64,000 nucleotides of DNA from Bradyrhizobium sp. (lineage in GTDB: Bacteria; Pseudomonadota; Alphaproteobacteria; Rhizobiales; Xanthobacteraceae). Made by a program: the position numbers and the translations under genes. The first letter of the stretch is position 1. The number at the start of each line of letters is the position of its first letter. The stretch is taken from assembly GCF_030654605.1 (NCBI RefSeq), contig NZ_JAURXB010000295.1, positions 48,501-112,500 on the forward strand. Reading direction: 5' to 3'. Below, in pieces: positions 33,919 to 42,154 of the stretch. The notes beneath the pieces are model-generated. The model was not told the origin of the DNA. It worked only from the letters and a program-made list of their open reading frames with translations, and did no database searches.

Positions 33919-35217
33919 TCAGCGATCCAGCGCCTCGTAGATCAGCGTCTTCAGTTCCAATTGAATTCGTCCGCGCTGCGACGGCGTCTGGATCATGCAG
34001 ATCGCGAACATATCGTGGGTCGGGTCGACGAAAAAGAATGTGCCGGCGACGCCGTCCCAGCGATATTCACCCAGCGGCCACGACGTATTCGGTGGCGTCG
34101 AGGTGCGCACGGCGAAGCCGAGACCGAACCCGCTGCTGGTGCCCGGAAAATAGAACTGGTCGCGCGCGATCCCGGTCTCCGGCCCGATATGATCCGACGT
34201 CATCAGGGCTATGGTCTCGGGCTTGAGGTAGCGCCGGCCGTCGAGCGTTCCGCCATTCAGCAGCATCTGTGCAAAACGCGCATAATCCCCGATGGTCCCG
34301 ACCAGGCCCGCCCCGCCGGATTGCCAGCGCCGCGGCGTCATGGGATCCCTGATCCCGGCGACCGGCGTGATGAAGCGGTCGGCCGGCATCGGCTCGGCGA
34401 CGCGCGGCTGTTTCGCGGCATCGGCAACGAAATACGCGGTTTCGGTCATGCCGAGCGGATCGAACAGCCGCTCCTTCTCGAACTGAAACAGCGACGTCCC
34501 CGACACCACCTCGATGACGCGGCCGAGCACGTCCGTCGAATGGCCGTAATCCCACAGCGTTCCCGGCTGTTCGGCCAGCGGCAGTTTCGCAATGCGCGCG
34601 ACGAATTCGGCATTGTCGGCGTCGCCGTCGAACAGATTGGCCTGGGCATAGAGTTTTCGCACCGCGCTGTCGCCATAGAAGCCGTAGGTCAGGCCCGAGG
34701 TGTGGCTCAGCAGGTCCCTGATCGTGATCGGGCGGTTGAGCGGCTCGAGCAGCAGCGCCGGGGCTTCGCCTGATTTCTCGACACCGACCTTCAAATCCGC
34801 AAAGGCCGGAATGTATTTTGCCACGGGATCGTCGAGCGATAGCTTGCCGTCGTCGACCAGCATCATGGCCGCGGCAGAGGTAACCGGCTTCGACATCGAA
34901 TACAGCCGAAAGATGCTGTCGGCGGTCATCGGCAGCTGGGTCGCGACGTCGCGCACGCCAAAATTCTCGAGATAGACCGGTCTGCCGTGCTGCTGGATCA
35001 GCAGGACGGCGCCGGGTATTTTTCCGGACGCAATCTCGTTGCGGATGTAATCACCGACGCGCCCGAGTTTGTCGGGCGAGAAGCTCGACGCAGTGGCTGT
35101 CCTGGATTCGGTGTGGCCGCGGTCTGGCCAGCCTGCGGCGAGAACGGCGATGAGCAGCGCAGTCGCAGCGGCGAAGCCGTGACGCCGCGTCAAGCCCACG
35201 GTTCTCCATCGCTTCAT
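33919..35217 (-). CDS. Serine hydrolase, class C beta-lactamase/esterase-like, exported
   Basis: The 432-residue protein starts with a Lys/Arg-rich leader and a hydrophobic segment (HGFAAATALLIAVLAAGW), indicating export. The mature part is a beta-lactamase/penicillin-binding fold: nucleophile Ser107-x-x-Lys110 in YSMSKPVTS, then DLLSHTSGLTYG and WDYGHST with the catalytic Tyr. Relatives include esterases EstB and D-aminopeptidases; resistance to beta-lactams should not be assumed. It stands alone on the minus strand. Confidence 0.85.
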   Translation of the reverse strand: MKRWRTVGLTRRHGFAAATALLIAVLAAGWPDRGHTESRTATASSFSPDKLGRVGDYIRNEIASGKIPGAVLLIQQHGRPVYLENFGVRDVATQLPMTADSIFRLYSMSKPVTSAAAMMLVDDGKLSLDDPVAKYIPAFADLKVGVEKSGEAPALLLEPLNRPITIRDLLSHTSGLTYGFYGDSAVRKLYAQANLFDGDADNAEFVARIAKLPLAEQPGTLWDYGHSTDVLGRVIEVVSGTSLFQFEKERLFDPLGMTETAYFVADAAKQPRVAEPMPADRFITPVAGIRDPMTPRRWQSGGAGLVGTIGDYARFAQMLLNGGTLDGRRYLKPETIALMTSDHIGPETGIARDQFYFPGTSSGFGLGFAVRTSTPPNTSWPLGEYRWDGVAGTFFFVDPTHDMFAICMIQTPSQRGRIQLELKTLIYEALDR

Positions 35218-35267
35218 CGATCAGCTTCTCGCCACAGGCCGCATGCACGCGGAGTTTACCGTCCGAC

Positions 35268-35822
35268 TCAATCGGCACAAGGGCTGCCGACCTCCGCCAG
35301 CGCGTCGGCATGAAGCCGCGCGGCCTCGTCAGAGAAGCAGCAGAAGATGACATGGCGGATGGCCGGAGCTGCCGGCAGCGCGGCGGCCGTCGCCGCTATC
35401 GCGATGCGCGCCGCACGAGCAGCGGGGAATTCATAGATGCCGGTGGAAATCGCGGGAAAGGCAATCGAAGCGAGGCCATGGGTCTGACAAAGGCCGATGG
35501 CACTGATGTAGCACGACGCCAGCGCCTTATCTTCGCCTGCGCTGCCGCCGTACCAGACCGGGCCGACGGCATGAATGACGTGCCGAGCGGGCAGCCCGTA
35601 TCCCAAAGTGATTTTGGCGCCGCCGGTCTCGCAGCCATGGAGGGTGCGGCATTCCGCGAGAAGCTCAGGCCCAGCCGCCCGGTGGATGGCGCCATCGACG
35701 CCGCCCCCGCCGAGCAGGAACGAATTGGCCGCGTTGACGATGGCGTCAACGCGTAACGTGGTGATATCGGCGACGACGGTTTCGAGACGCGCCGCGCCGA
35801 GCTGGCGCGCCGCCAGGCTCAG
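35268..35822 (-). CDS. Macro domain (ADP-ribose/O-acetyl-ADP-ribose hydrolase-like) protein, start codon unclear
   Basis: A complete macro domain is readable: LETVVADITTLRVDAIVNAA then NSFLLGGGGVDGAIHRAAGP, CRTLHGCETGGAKIT, HVIHAVGPVW and IAFPAISTGIYEFP. These are the ADP-ribose-binding loops of O-acetyl-ADP-ribose deacetylases. There is no ATG, GTG or TTG in frame before the domain; the first TTG (35606) would cut away the catalytic front half. CTG codons at 35822 and 35816 are the only near-cognate candidates, the first overlapping the grxD stop. I give the CTG 35822 extent of 184 residues. It may be a recently disabled gene or start at a rare codon. Confidence 0.6.
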   Translation of the reverse strand: MSLAARQLGAARLETVVADITTLRVDAIVNAANSFLLGGGGVDGAIHRAAGPELLAECRTLHGCETGGAKITLGYGLPARHVIHAVGPVWYGGSAGEDKALASCYISAIGLCQTHGLASIAFPAISTGIYEFPAARAARIAIAATAAALPAAPAIRHVIFCCFSDEAARLHADALAEVGSPCAD

Positions 35823-36157
35823 GCGGAGGCCGCCGCGTTGACGGTGACGCCCTTGTCGGTCAGCAGCTGCTGCAGCTCGCCAGCCTGGAACATCTCGCGG
35901 ATGATGTCGCAGCCGCCGACGAACTCGCCCTTGACGTAGAGCTGCGGGATGGTCGGCCAGTTCGAATAGGTCTTGATGCCGTTACGCAGATCGGCGGATT
36001 CCAGCACGTTCAGGCCCTTGTAGCCGACCCCGACGTGGTCGAGAATCTGGACCACCTGGCCGGAAAAACCACATTGCGGAAACTGCGGCGTCCCCTTCAT
36101 GAACAGTACGACGTCGTTCGACTTCACTTCATTGTCGATAAATTGCTCGATGCTCAT
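35819..36157 (-). CDS. grxD: Monothiol glutaredoxin, Grx4 family
   Basis: The 112-residue protein has the CGFS active site in GTPQFPQCGFSGQVVQIL, and TIPQLYVKGEFVGGCDI and the glutathione-binding residues follow. CGFS glutaredoxins carry 2Fe-2S clusters and often pair with BolA; a bolA gene lies 3.8 kb upstream on the same strand. The start ATG is followed by MSIEQFIDNEV, the usual N-terminus. The stop overlaps the possible start of the macro-domain gene. Confidence 0.95.
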   Translation of the reverse strand: MSIEQFIDNEVKSNDVVLFMKGTPQFPQCGFSGQVVQILDHVGVGYKGLNVLESADLRNGIKTYSNWPTIPQLYVKGEFVGGCDIIREMFQAGELQQLLTDKGVTVNAAASA

Positions 36158-36303
36158 TTTCGCGTCCTTTGCGGCTCAGCCTTTCGGGCCGGCATCAGCC
36201 CGTTAACCCGACATTGCCCATATATGTACCCCAAACCGTTGTGCATCCAAAGTAAAATGGCGGGGAGCTGGCATGCAGAAGCTTTCCGGCCGGGGGATAT
36301 CCC

Positions 36304-36355
36304 GCTGCCGGTCCATAGCCTGACGGCAGCAATATCATAGCCTCGGGAGGCTTTT
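36304..36355 (+). promoter_or_regulatory. Two stacked hairpins in the 288-base region before egtB
   Basis: GCTGCCG...CGGCAGC (36304-36330) is followed by AGCCTC-GG-GAGGCT plus TTTTA (36338-36356). The second looks like a weak terminator. It lies 90 bases before the egtB GTG, with no plus-strand gene before it, so it could attenuate egtB expression. The rest of 36158-36445 shows nothing. Confidence 0.3.
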
Positions 36356-36445
36356 ATCCCGCGCGGAACCCCCTATCTAGGACAGACTGATGTCGGGGAA
36401 CCCAAGCGCCGGTGCAACGTTTCTCTCCCCCGACCGGAGATTCCA

Positions 36446-37750
36446 GTGACGAAACCAGCATCCGCTGCGGCCACGACTGCCGCCCCTTGCCCGTCATTAT
36501 TCTCCGATTCCGGCGGTCTCGCCCGAGATCTGCTCACCCAAGATCTGCTCGCCCAAAAGCTGGCGGAAGCCTATCTGACGGTCCGCAACGAGACCGAACG
36601 CCGCGCCGCTCCCCTGACTCCGGAAGATCAGGTGATCCAGTCGATGCCGGACGCCAGCCCGGCGAAATGGCACCGCGCCCACACCACCTGGTTCTTCGAG
36701 CAATTCCTGCTCGGCGAACACTGCGCGGGGTACGAGCCGTTCCATCCCGATTACGCCTTCCTGTTCAATTCCTATTATGTCAGCGCCGGACCGCGGCACG
36801 CCCGTCACCAGCGCGGCCATCTGACCCGCCCCGGCGCCGAGGAAATCACCGCCTACCGCAGGCATGTCGACGCCGCGGTGGTGAAACTCTTTCACGAAGC
36901 CGGCGAGGACGCGCTGAAGGCGATCGCGCCGCTGGTCGAAGTCGGCCTCAACCATGAACAGCAGCACCAGGAATTGATGCTGACCGACATCCTGCACGCC
37001 TTCGCGCAGAACCCGATTCCACCCGCCTACGATCCGGCCTGGACCTTTCCGGCTGCCACCCGGACCGGCGACGAAATTCGCGCCGGCGAGGAATGGGTCA
37101 CCCTCAACGAGGGCATCCACACCGTCGGGCATGTCGACGACAGCTTCCATTTCGACAATGAAAAACCCGCCCATCGCGCGCTGGTCGGTCCGGTCAAACT
37201 GGCGCGCAATCTCGTCACCAATGCCGATTGGCTCGCCTTCATGCGGGACGGTGGCTACACCACGCCGACGCTGTGGCTGATGGACGGTTTTGCCACCGTC
37301 GAAAAGGAAGGCTGGCAGGCGCCGGGTCATTGGCGCGAGATCGACGGGCAATGGCGAATCATGACGCTGGCCGGGCTCAAGCCGGTCGATCCGTCAGCCC
37401 CGGTGTGCCATGTCAGCTATTACGAGGCCGACGCGTTCGCGCGCTGGAGCGGCAGGCATCTGCCGACCGAAATGGAATGGGAGGTTGCGGCCAGGACCGG
37501 GCAGCTCAACGACGCCTACGGCATCGTGTGGCAATGGACCCGCAGCGCCTACTCCCCCTATCCCGGCTACCGCGCCATCGAGGGCGCGCTCGGCGAATAT
37601 AACGGCAAATTCATGGTCAACCAGCTGGTGCTGCGCGGCTCTTCGCTTGCAACTCCTGAAGGCCACAGCCGTATTACCTATCGCAACTTCTTTTTTCCGC
37701 ATCATCGCTGGCAATTCACGGGACTTCGACTTGCCGATTACGCGACCTGA
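36446..37750 (+). CDS. egtB: Ergothioneine biosynthesis protein EgtB (iron-dependent sulfoxide synthase)
   Basis: The 434-residue protein has an N-terminal DinB-like domain with the iron-binding HEQQHQE (His-x3-His-x-Glu) plus KWHRAHTTWFFEQ, and a C-terminal formylglycine-generating-enzyme-like domain from about residue 215, ending RNFFFPHHRWQFTGLRLA. EgtB joins hercynine with a cysteine-type thiol through a sulfoxide. Whether the donor is gamma-glutamylcysteine or cysteine cannot be read. The start is a GTG (36446) after CGGAGA. It forms an operon with egtD, 45 bases on; egtA, C and E are not nearby. Confidence 0.93.
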   Translation: MTKPASAAATTAAPCPSLFSDSGGLARDLLTQDLLAQKLAEAYLTVRNETERRAAPLTPEDQVIQSMPDASPAKWHRAHTTWFFEQFLLGEHCAGYEPFHPDYAFLFNSYYVSAGPRHARHQRGHLTRPGAEEITAYRRHVDAAVVKLFHEAGEDALKAIAPLVEVGLNHEQQHQELMLTDILHAFAQNPIPPAYDPAWTFPAATRTGDEIRAGEEWVTLNEGIHTVGHVDDSFHFDNEKPAHRALVGPVKLARNLVTNADWLAFMRDGGYTTPTLWLMDGFATVEKEGWQAPGHWREIDGQWRIMTLAGLKPVDPSAPVCHVSYYEADAFARWSGRHLPTEMEWEVAARTGQLNDAYGIVWQWTRSAYSPYPGYRAIEGALGEYNGKFMVNQLVLRGSSLATPEGHSRITYRNFFFPHHRWQFTGLRLADYAT

Positions 37751-37795
37751 TTTTTCAGATTCAATCGCGCCGAAAGTCGCGAGCAGGAGATTGTC

Positions 37796-38767
37796 ATGAA
37801 CGTGCACGCCCCCGCCTTGGCCAAAGCGCATGATCTCGACGAGCAGGCCTCGGCATTTGCCGGCGACGTCATCGAAGGTCTGTCGCAGCACCCCAAGCGG
37901 CTGTCGCCGAAATATTTCTATGACGCCGCCGGCTCCGAACTGTTCGAGCAGATCACGGTGTTGCCGGAATATTACCCGACGCGCACCGAGCTCGGCATCC
38001 TGCGCGAGCGGGCCGGCGAGATTGCGGCCATGCTTCCCGAAGGCGCGGCCCTGGTGGAATTCGGTGCCGGCGCCACCACCAAGGTCCGGCTGCTGCTGAA
38101 GCAATGCGCGTTCGGCGCCTATGTCCCCGTCGACATTTCAGGCGATTTCCTGAAAGGCCAGGCGGACGCACTGCGCCGGGATTTCCCTGATCTCGACGTC
38201 TATCCGGTTGCCGCTGATTTCACCGCGCCGTTCGCGCTGCCCGACGCCGTCAGCGCGATGCCGAAGGTCGGATTTTTCCCGGGCTCGACGCTCGGCAATT
38301 TCGAACCGCATGAAGCCAGCGCCTTCATGCGCAGCGCCCGCGAGATTCTCGGGCGCGGCGCGCAGATGGTGATCGGCGTCGACCTCGAGAAAGACGAGCG
38401 CGTGCTGTATGACGCCTATAACGACGCCGCCGGCGTCACCGCGCGCTTCAATCTCAATGTGATGGTGCGGATCAACCGCGAACTCGGCGGCAATTTCGAC
38501 ATCTCCGGGTTCACCCATCGCTCGATCTACAACCGCGAGCGTCACCGCATCGAAATGCACCTGATCAGCCGCAAGGCCCAGACCGTGCGGGTACTCGGCC
38601 ACAGTTTTTCGTTCCGCCCCGGCGAAACCATTCATACCGAGAACAGCTACAAATACAGCCTCGACCGCTTCACCGCGCTGGCGCGCGGCTCGGGCTGGAC
38701 GGTGCGCCAGTCATGGACCGACGCGGCAAAGATGTTTTCGGTTCACGTGCTGGCGGCGTCGGAGTGA
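37796..38767 (+). CDS. egtD: L-histidine N(alpha)-methyltransferase EgtD
   Basis: The 323-residue SAM methyltransferase has the EgtD front LSPKYFYDAAGSELFEQITVLPEYYPTRTEL, the SAM loop EFGAGATTKVRLLL, VPVDISGDFL and GFFPGSTLGNF. It turns histidine into hercynine, the first step of ergothioneine synthesis. The ATG has AGGAGA before it. Its last 25 bases overlap the end of the converging ltrA gene. Confidence 0.95.
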   Translation: MNVHAPALAKAHDLDEQASAFAGDVIEGLSQHPKRLSPKYFYDAAGSELFEQITVLPEYYPTRTELGILRERAGEIAAMLPEGAALVEFGAGATTKVRLLLKQCAFGAYVPVDISGDFLKGQADALRRDFPDLDVYPVAADFTAPFALPDAVSAMPKVGFFPGSTLGNFEPHEASAFMRSAREILGRGAQMVIGVDLEKDERVLYDAYNDAAGVTARFNLNVMVRINRELGGNFDISGFTHRSIYNRERHRIEMHLISRKAQTVRVLGHSFSFRPGETIHTENSYKYSLDRFTALARGSGWTVRQSWTDAAKMFSVHVLAASE

Positions 38768-39948
38768 GATCCGGGCCCTGCTGATTTCAGCGAGATCGAT
38801 TCCCACGCCGCGACGATGACCATGATCGCGGTGGTGAGGATCGAGAGCAGCAGCGGCGACATGTCGCCCGCGAACCCGGCCAGGATGCCGAGCGCGATGA
38901 TACCGGCGCCGTGTGACAGCTGAAGAAATCCGCGAATGATGTGCTTGAACAGGATGGTTCCGAGCAGGAACAACAGCGGCCCGCCGATCGCGCTCAGAAC
39001 CGTCTTGAGGTCGGAATGGCCGCCGGGATGCTTGAGCACGAGTTCGTCGGCGACCGCCGCGACGATGATGCCGGCCACGATCGGCATATGCAGGTAGGTA
39101 TAGGCGATCCGCGCCAGCCGCCCCGGTTCGCTGGATCTTGAAATCTGTTCGGAGCCGGCTTCCGCGCCCTTGTGGAAATAGATCCACCACATCGCCAGCG
39201 CGCCGACGAAGCTCGATGCGAAGGCGCCGACCGTCTCGACGGTCCAGGTCAGTTCGGCAAAGGTCGCACCGGTCACGACGATGGATTCGCCGAGCGCGAT
39301 GATGACGAACAGCGCGAAGCGCTCCGCCATGTGGCCGCCCTCGACCACCCAGTCGGCGACCTGAGACGCGCCGTATTTCGGGATCCAGAACCGCGCCGCC
39401 GCCGAGCAGTATTCGATACCGAGCGCCACCGCCCACAGCAGCAGCCGCGACTGCCCCTCCGTAAAGCCGCCGGCGATCCAGAACACCGCCGACAGCGACA
39501 GCCATGCCGTAATGCGAATCGCATTCATGCGCGCCGCCGGCCGCGAGGGGGGCGTCGACAGCCACAGGAAGACGGTCTTGCCGACCTGCATCGAGGCGTA
39601 GGCGACTGCAAACCACAGTCCGCGCGATTCAAAGGCCTGCGGGATCGAGGTGGAGACCACGAGTCCGCCGAGCATCAGCGCAAACAGCAGGATCCGGACC
39701 GGCGTCTTTTCCGGATTGAGCCAGTTGGTGACCCAGGAGGTGTAGACCCAGACCCACCACACCGCGAGGAACAGCAGGGTGGTCTGCAACACGCCAAGCG
39801 GGGTGAAGTGCGCGAGCAGCGTGTGCGAGATCTGCGTGACCGCGAAAACGAACACCAGGTCGAAAAACAGCTCGGCATAGGTGACGCGGCTGTGCTGGTG
39901 CGGCGCGTTCACCCGATACAGCGCGCCGCCATGCTGGTCCGCCGCCAT
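38743..39948 (-). CDS. Low-temperature-requirement A (LtrA) family membrane protein
   Basis: The 401-residue protein has about eleven hydrophobic spans. The LtrA signature YAELFFDLVFVFAVTQISHTL is near the start, and ERFALFVIIALGESI is in the middle. The function of LtrA proteins is not settled; the name comes from a Listeria cold-growth mutant. The ATG at 39948 is 14 bases after the bolA stop, so the two are probably cotranscribed. The C-terminus overlaps egtD on the other strand. Confidence 0.85.
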   Translation of the reverse strand: MAADQHGGALYRVNAPHQHSRVTYAELFFDLVFVFAVTQISHTLLAHFTPLGVLQTTLLFLAVWWVWVYTSWVTNWLNPEKTPVRILLFALMLGGLVVSTSIPQAFESRGLWFAVAYASMQVGKTVFLWLSTPPSRPAARMNAIRITAWLSLSAVFWIAGGFTEGQSRLLLWAVALGIEYCSAAARFWIPKYGASQVADWVVEGGHMAERFALFVIIALGESIVVTGATFAELTWTVETVGAFASSFVGALAMWWIYFHKGAEAGSEQISRSSEPGRLARIAYTYLHMPIVAGIIVAAVADELVLKHPGGHSDLKTVLSAIGGPLLFLLGTILFKHIIRGFLQLSHGAGIIALGILAGFAGDMSPLLLSILTTAIMVIVAAWESISLKSAGPGSHSDAAST

Positions 39949-39962
39949 CGCCCTGCTCCGCG

Positions 39963-40199
39963 CTAGCCCTCCGGCACTCCGGTTTGCAGCGCCAGCGCGT
40001 GCAGTACCCCGCCCATCTGGCCCTTCAGCGACTGATAGACGATCTGGTGCTGCTGGACCCGGGATTTGCCGCGGAACGACTCCGAGATCACGGTCGCGGC
40101 ATAATGGTCGCCGTCGCCGGCCAGATCGCGGATCGTCACCTCGGCGTCGGGGATCGCTGCCTTGATCATCGATTCGATATCGTGGGCGTCCATCGGCAT
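39963..40199 (-). CDS. bolA: BolA family protein
   Basis: The 78-residue protein is BolA-like: IESMIKAAIPDAEVTIRDL, GDHYAATVISESFRGKSRVQQHQIVYQSL and HALALQT. The conserved His and the RVxRHQ-like SRVQQHQ motif match. It probably binds the CGFS glutaredoxin through a shared iron-sulfur cluster. The ATG at 40199 is favoured by GGAG nine bases upstream over the ATG two codons later. Confidence 0.9.
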   Translation of the reverse strand: MPMDAHDIESMIKAAIPDAEVTIRDLAGDGDHYAATVISESFRGKSRVQQHQIVYQSLKGQMGGVLHALALQTGVPEG

Positions 40200-40396
40200 C
40201 CAACAGGTCTCCAATCCAGCGTTTCGAATCGCAGCCAGCTTCGCTGCGGCGCGGCAGAACTTAGCCCGGCCACCCTTCTACGTCACGCTCCCTCGCACTA
40301 TATTTCAGGTCTAATCCTTACAAAGTCCAATCCCTGCAAATCCCCTGACATCGTAGCCCGCGATCACAACGGGCTGACCGAAGAGGCTGTACCCCC

Positions 40397-40756
40397 ATGA
40401 AACTCCCCGGCCCCGACCACCCCATCACCATCACGGCGAACCCGAAGCGGGTCCGCGTCTCCGCCGGCGGTGTGGTGATCGCCGACACCACCCATGCCCT
40501 GACCCTGAAGGAAGCGAGCTATCCCGCCGTGCAGTATGTGCCGCGCGGTGACGCCAATATGGCGCTGTTGACGCGCTCCGACCGGGTGACGCACTGCCCC
40601 TACAAGGGCGATGCGAATTATTTCAGCGTCAACGCCGGCGGCAGGACGCTGGAAAATGCGATCTGGAGCTATGAAACGCCGTTTCCGGCGATGGCGGAGA
40701 TATCAGGCCATCTGGCGTTCTATCCGGACAAGGTCACGATCGAGGAAGTGGGCTGA
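40397..40756 (+). CDS. DUF427 domain-containing protein
   Basis: The 119-residue protein has the DUF427 pattern: NPKRVRVSAGGVVIADTTHAL, YPAVQYVPRGD, THCPYKGDANYFSV and IWSYETPFPAM...HLAFYP. Members are small beta-tent proteins of unknown function, widespread in alphaproteobacteria. It lies between bolA and the acyltransferase, on the plus strand. Confidence 0.88.
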   Translation: MKLPGPDHPITITANPKRVRVSAGGVVIADTTHALTLKEASYPAVQYVPRGDANMALLTRSDRVTHCPYKGDANYFSVNAGGRTLENAIWSYETPFPAMAEISGHLAFYPDKVTIEEVG

Positions 40757-40866
40757 CCCCCATCGCGAGCCAGCGCGCCGCCCTGCCCCACGGCTGCGGT
40801 TGGAGCTTGCTCAATCCGGTTCCCGGTTGCAACATCACCCCATAATCCTGGGTTGGGGAGGCGCGC

Positions 40867-42054
40867 GTGTCATCGATATCCCAAACGGCAGCGGCCGCTG
40901 ACATCGGCGCCGCGCCAAAGGCGAAAACGCGCAATCCGTCGCTCGACCGCGCCCGCACCTTTCTGACGCTGATCGTGCTGCTGCACCACGCCGTCATCCC
41001 CTATACATATTACGGTCACACCGATCCGACGTCGTTCTTCGGCTTCGACATGATCGTGCTCGCCACCGACAGTTTCTTCATGGCGATGTTCTTTTTCCTG
41101 TCGGGCCTGTTCGTGTGGCCGGGCATCGCCCGGAAGGGACCGCTGAACTATCTGTCCGATCGCCTGCTCCGGCTCGGCCTGCCCTTCGTGATCTGTGCGT
41201 TCACGGTGATTCCGCTGGCCTACTACTCGTTTTCGCTGCGGAACCATCCCGAAATCGGCTTTTCGGAATTCTGGTGGAATATGATCACGAAGGGCCCGTG
41301 GCCGAGCGGGCCGATCTGGTTCCTCTGGGTGTTGCTCAGCTTCGACGTGGTCGCCTGCATCCTGTATCGGCTGTCACCGAACATGCTCGATCCGATCAAT
41401 CGCCTCTCGCTGCACGGTCGCCGCCGGCCGGCGGTGTTCTTCCTGGTCATGCTCGCGGTCACCGCCGCGTTCTATATCCCCGGGCGGATTCACTACGGCG
41501 CCGGCAGCTGGTTCGAATTCGGTCCGTTCTCGGTCCAGCACGGCCGCGTGATGCTGTACGCCACCTATTTCTTTTTCGGCGCCGGGATCGGCGTCATGAA
41601 TATGGATCGGGGACTGCTGTCGGCGGACGGCCGGATGGCGAAGGTCAGCTGGGACTGGTTGGTGCTGGCGCTCGTTCCGTATTACCTGATGTGGGTGCTG
41701 ATCACCATCAAGCGCGACATACTGGGCAATCCGGCGGACTTGCCGGACTGGTATGAGGGCGCCTATGCCATCTGCTTCACTGCGTTCAGCGTGGCCATCC
41801 TGTTTTTGATCCTGGCCTATTTCCTGAGGTTCGCCAGTTCAGGCAAGAGCGTATTCGATGCGATGCAGGCTGATGCCTACGGCATATTCCTGGTGCACTA
41901 TCCGATCGCGCTGTGGCTGCAGTACTGGCTGTTCGACTTCAATCTGCTGCCGGCGACCGTGAAAGCACCGATCGGATTCGTGCTGACGGTCGCGTTCAGC
42001 TGGGCGCTGACGCGCGCGTTGCGGATGATTCCGGGTGCGAAGCGGGTATTGTGA
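40867..42054 (+). CDS. Membrane acyltransferase, type 3 family (OpgC-like)
   Basis: The 395-residue protein has about ten membrane spans and the acyltransferase-3 opening RNPSLDRARTFLTLIVLLHHAVIPYTYYGH, in which the His of LLHHAV is the likely catalytic residue. FFLSGLFVWP and RLLRLGLPFVI follow. Members acylate sugars of glucans, lipopolysaccharide or exopolysaccharide at the inner membrane. The GTG start at 40867 has GGGGAGG six bases upstream. The substrate is unknown. Confidence 0.85.
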   Translation: MSSISQTAAAADIGAAPKAKTRNPSLDRARTFLTLIVLLHHAVIPYTYYGHTDPTSFFGFDMIVLATDSFFMAMFFFLSGLFVWPGIARKGPLNYLSDRLLRLGLPFVICAFTVIPLAYYSFSLRNHPEIGFSEFWWNMITKGPWPSGPIWFLWVLLSFDVVACILYRLSPNMLDPINRLSLHGRRRPAVFFLVMLAVTAAFYIPGRIHYGAGSWFEFGPFSVQHGRVMLYATYFFFGAGIGVMNMDRGLLSADGRMAKVSWDWLVLALVPYYLMWVLITIKRDILGNPADLPDWYEGAYAICFTAFSVAILFLILAYFLRFASSGKSVFDAMQADAYGIFLVHYPIALWLQYWLFDFNLLPATVKAPIGFVLTVAFSWALTRALRMIPGAKRVL

Positions 42055-42069
42055 GCACAAGCCTCTCAA

Positions 42070-42151
42070 CGTCATTGCGAGCGCAGCGAAGCAATCCATC
42101 TGACAGCTTGCAGGCTGCCGCATGGATTGCTTCGCTGCGCTCGCAATGACG
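42070..42151. repeat. Inverted repeat, family B, second copy
   Basis: CGTCATTGCGAGCGCAGCGA pairs with the reverse-complement right arm ending CGCTCGCAATGACG; GAAGCAATCCAT faces ATGGATTGCTTC. It lies between the converging acyltransferase and purL genes, ending three bases before the purL stop codon. Confidence 0.88.
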
Positions 42152-42154
42152 TTG

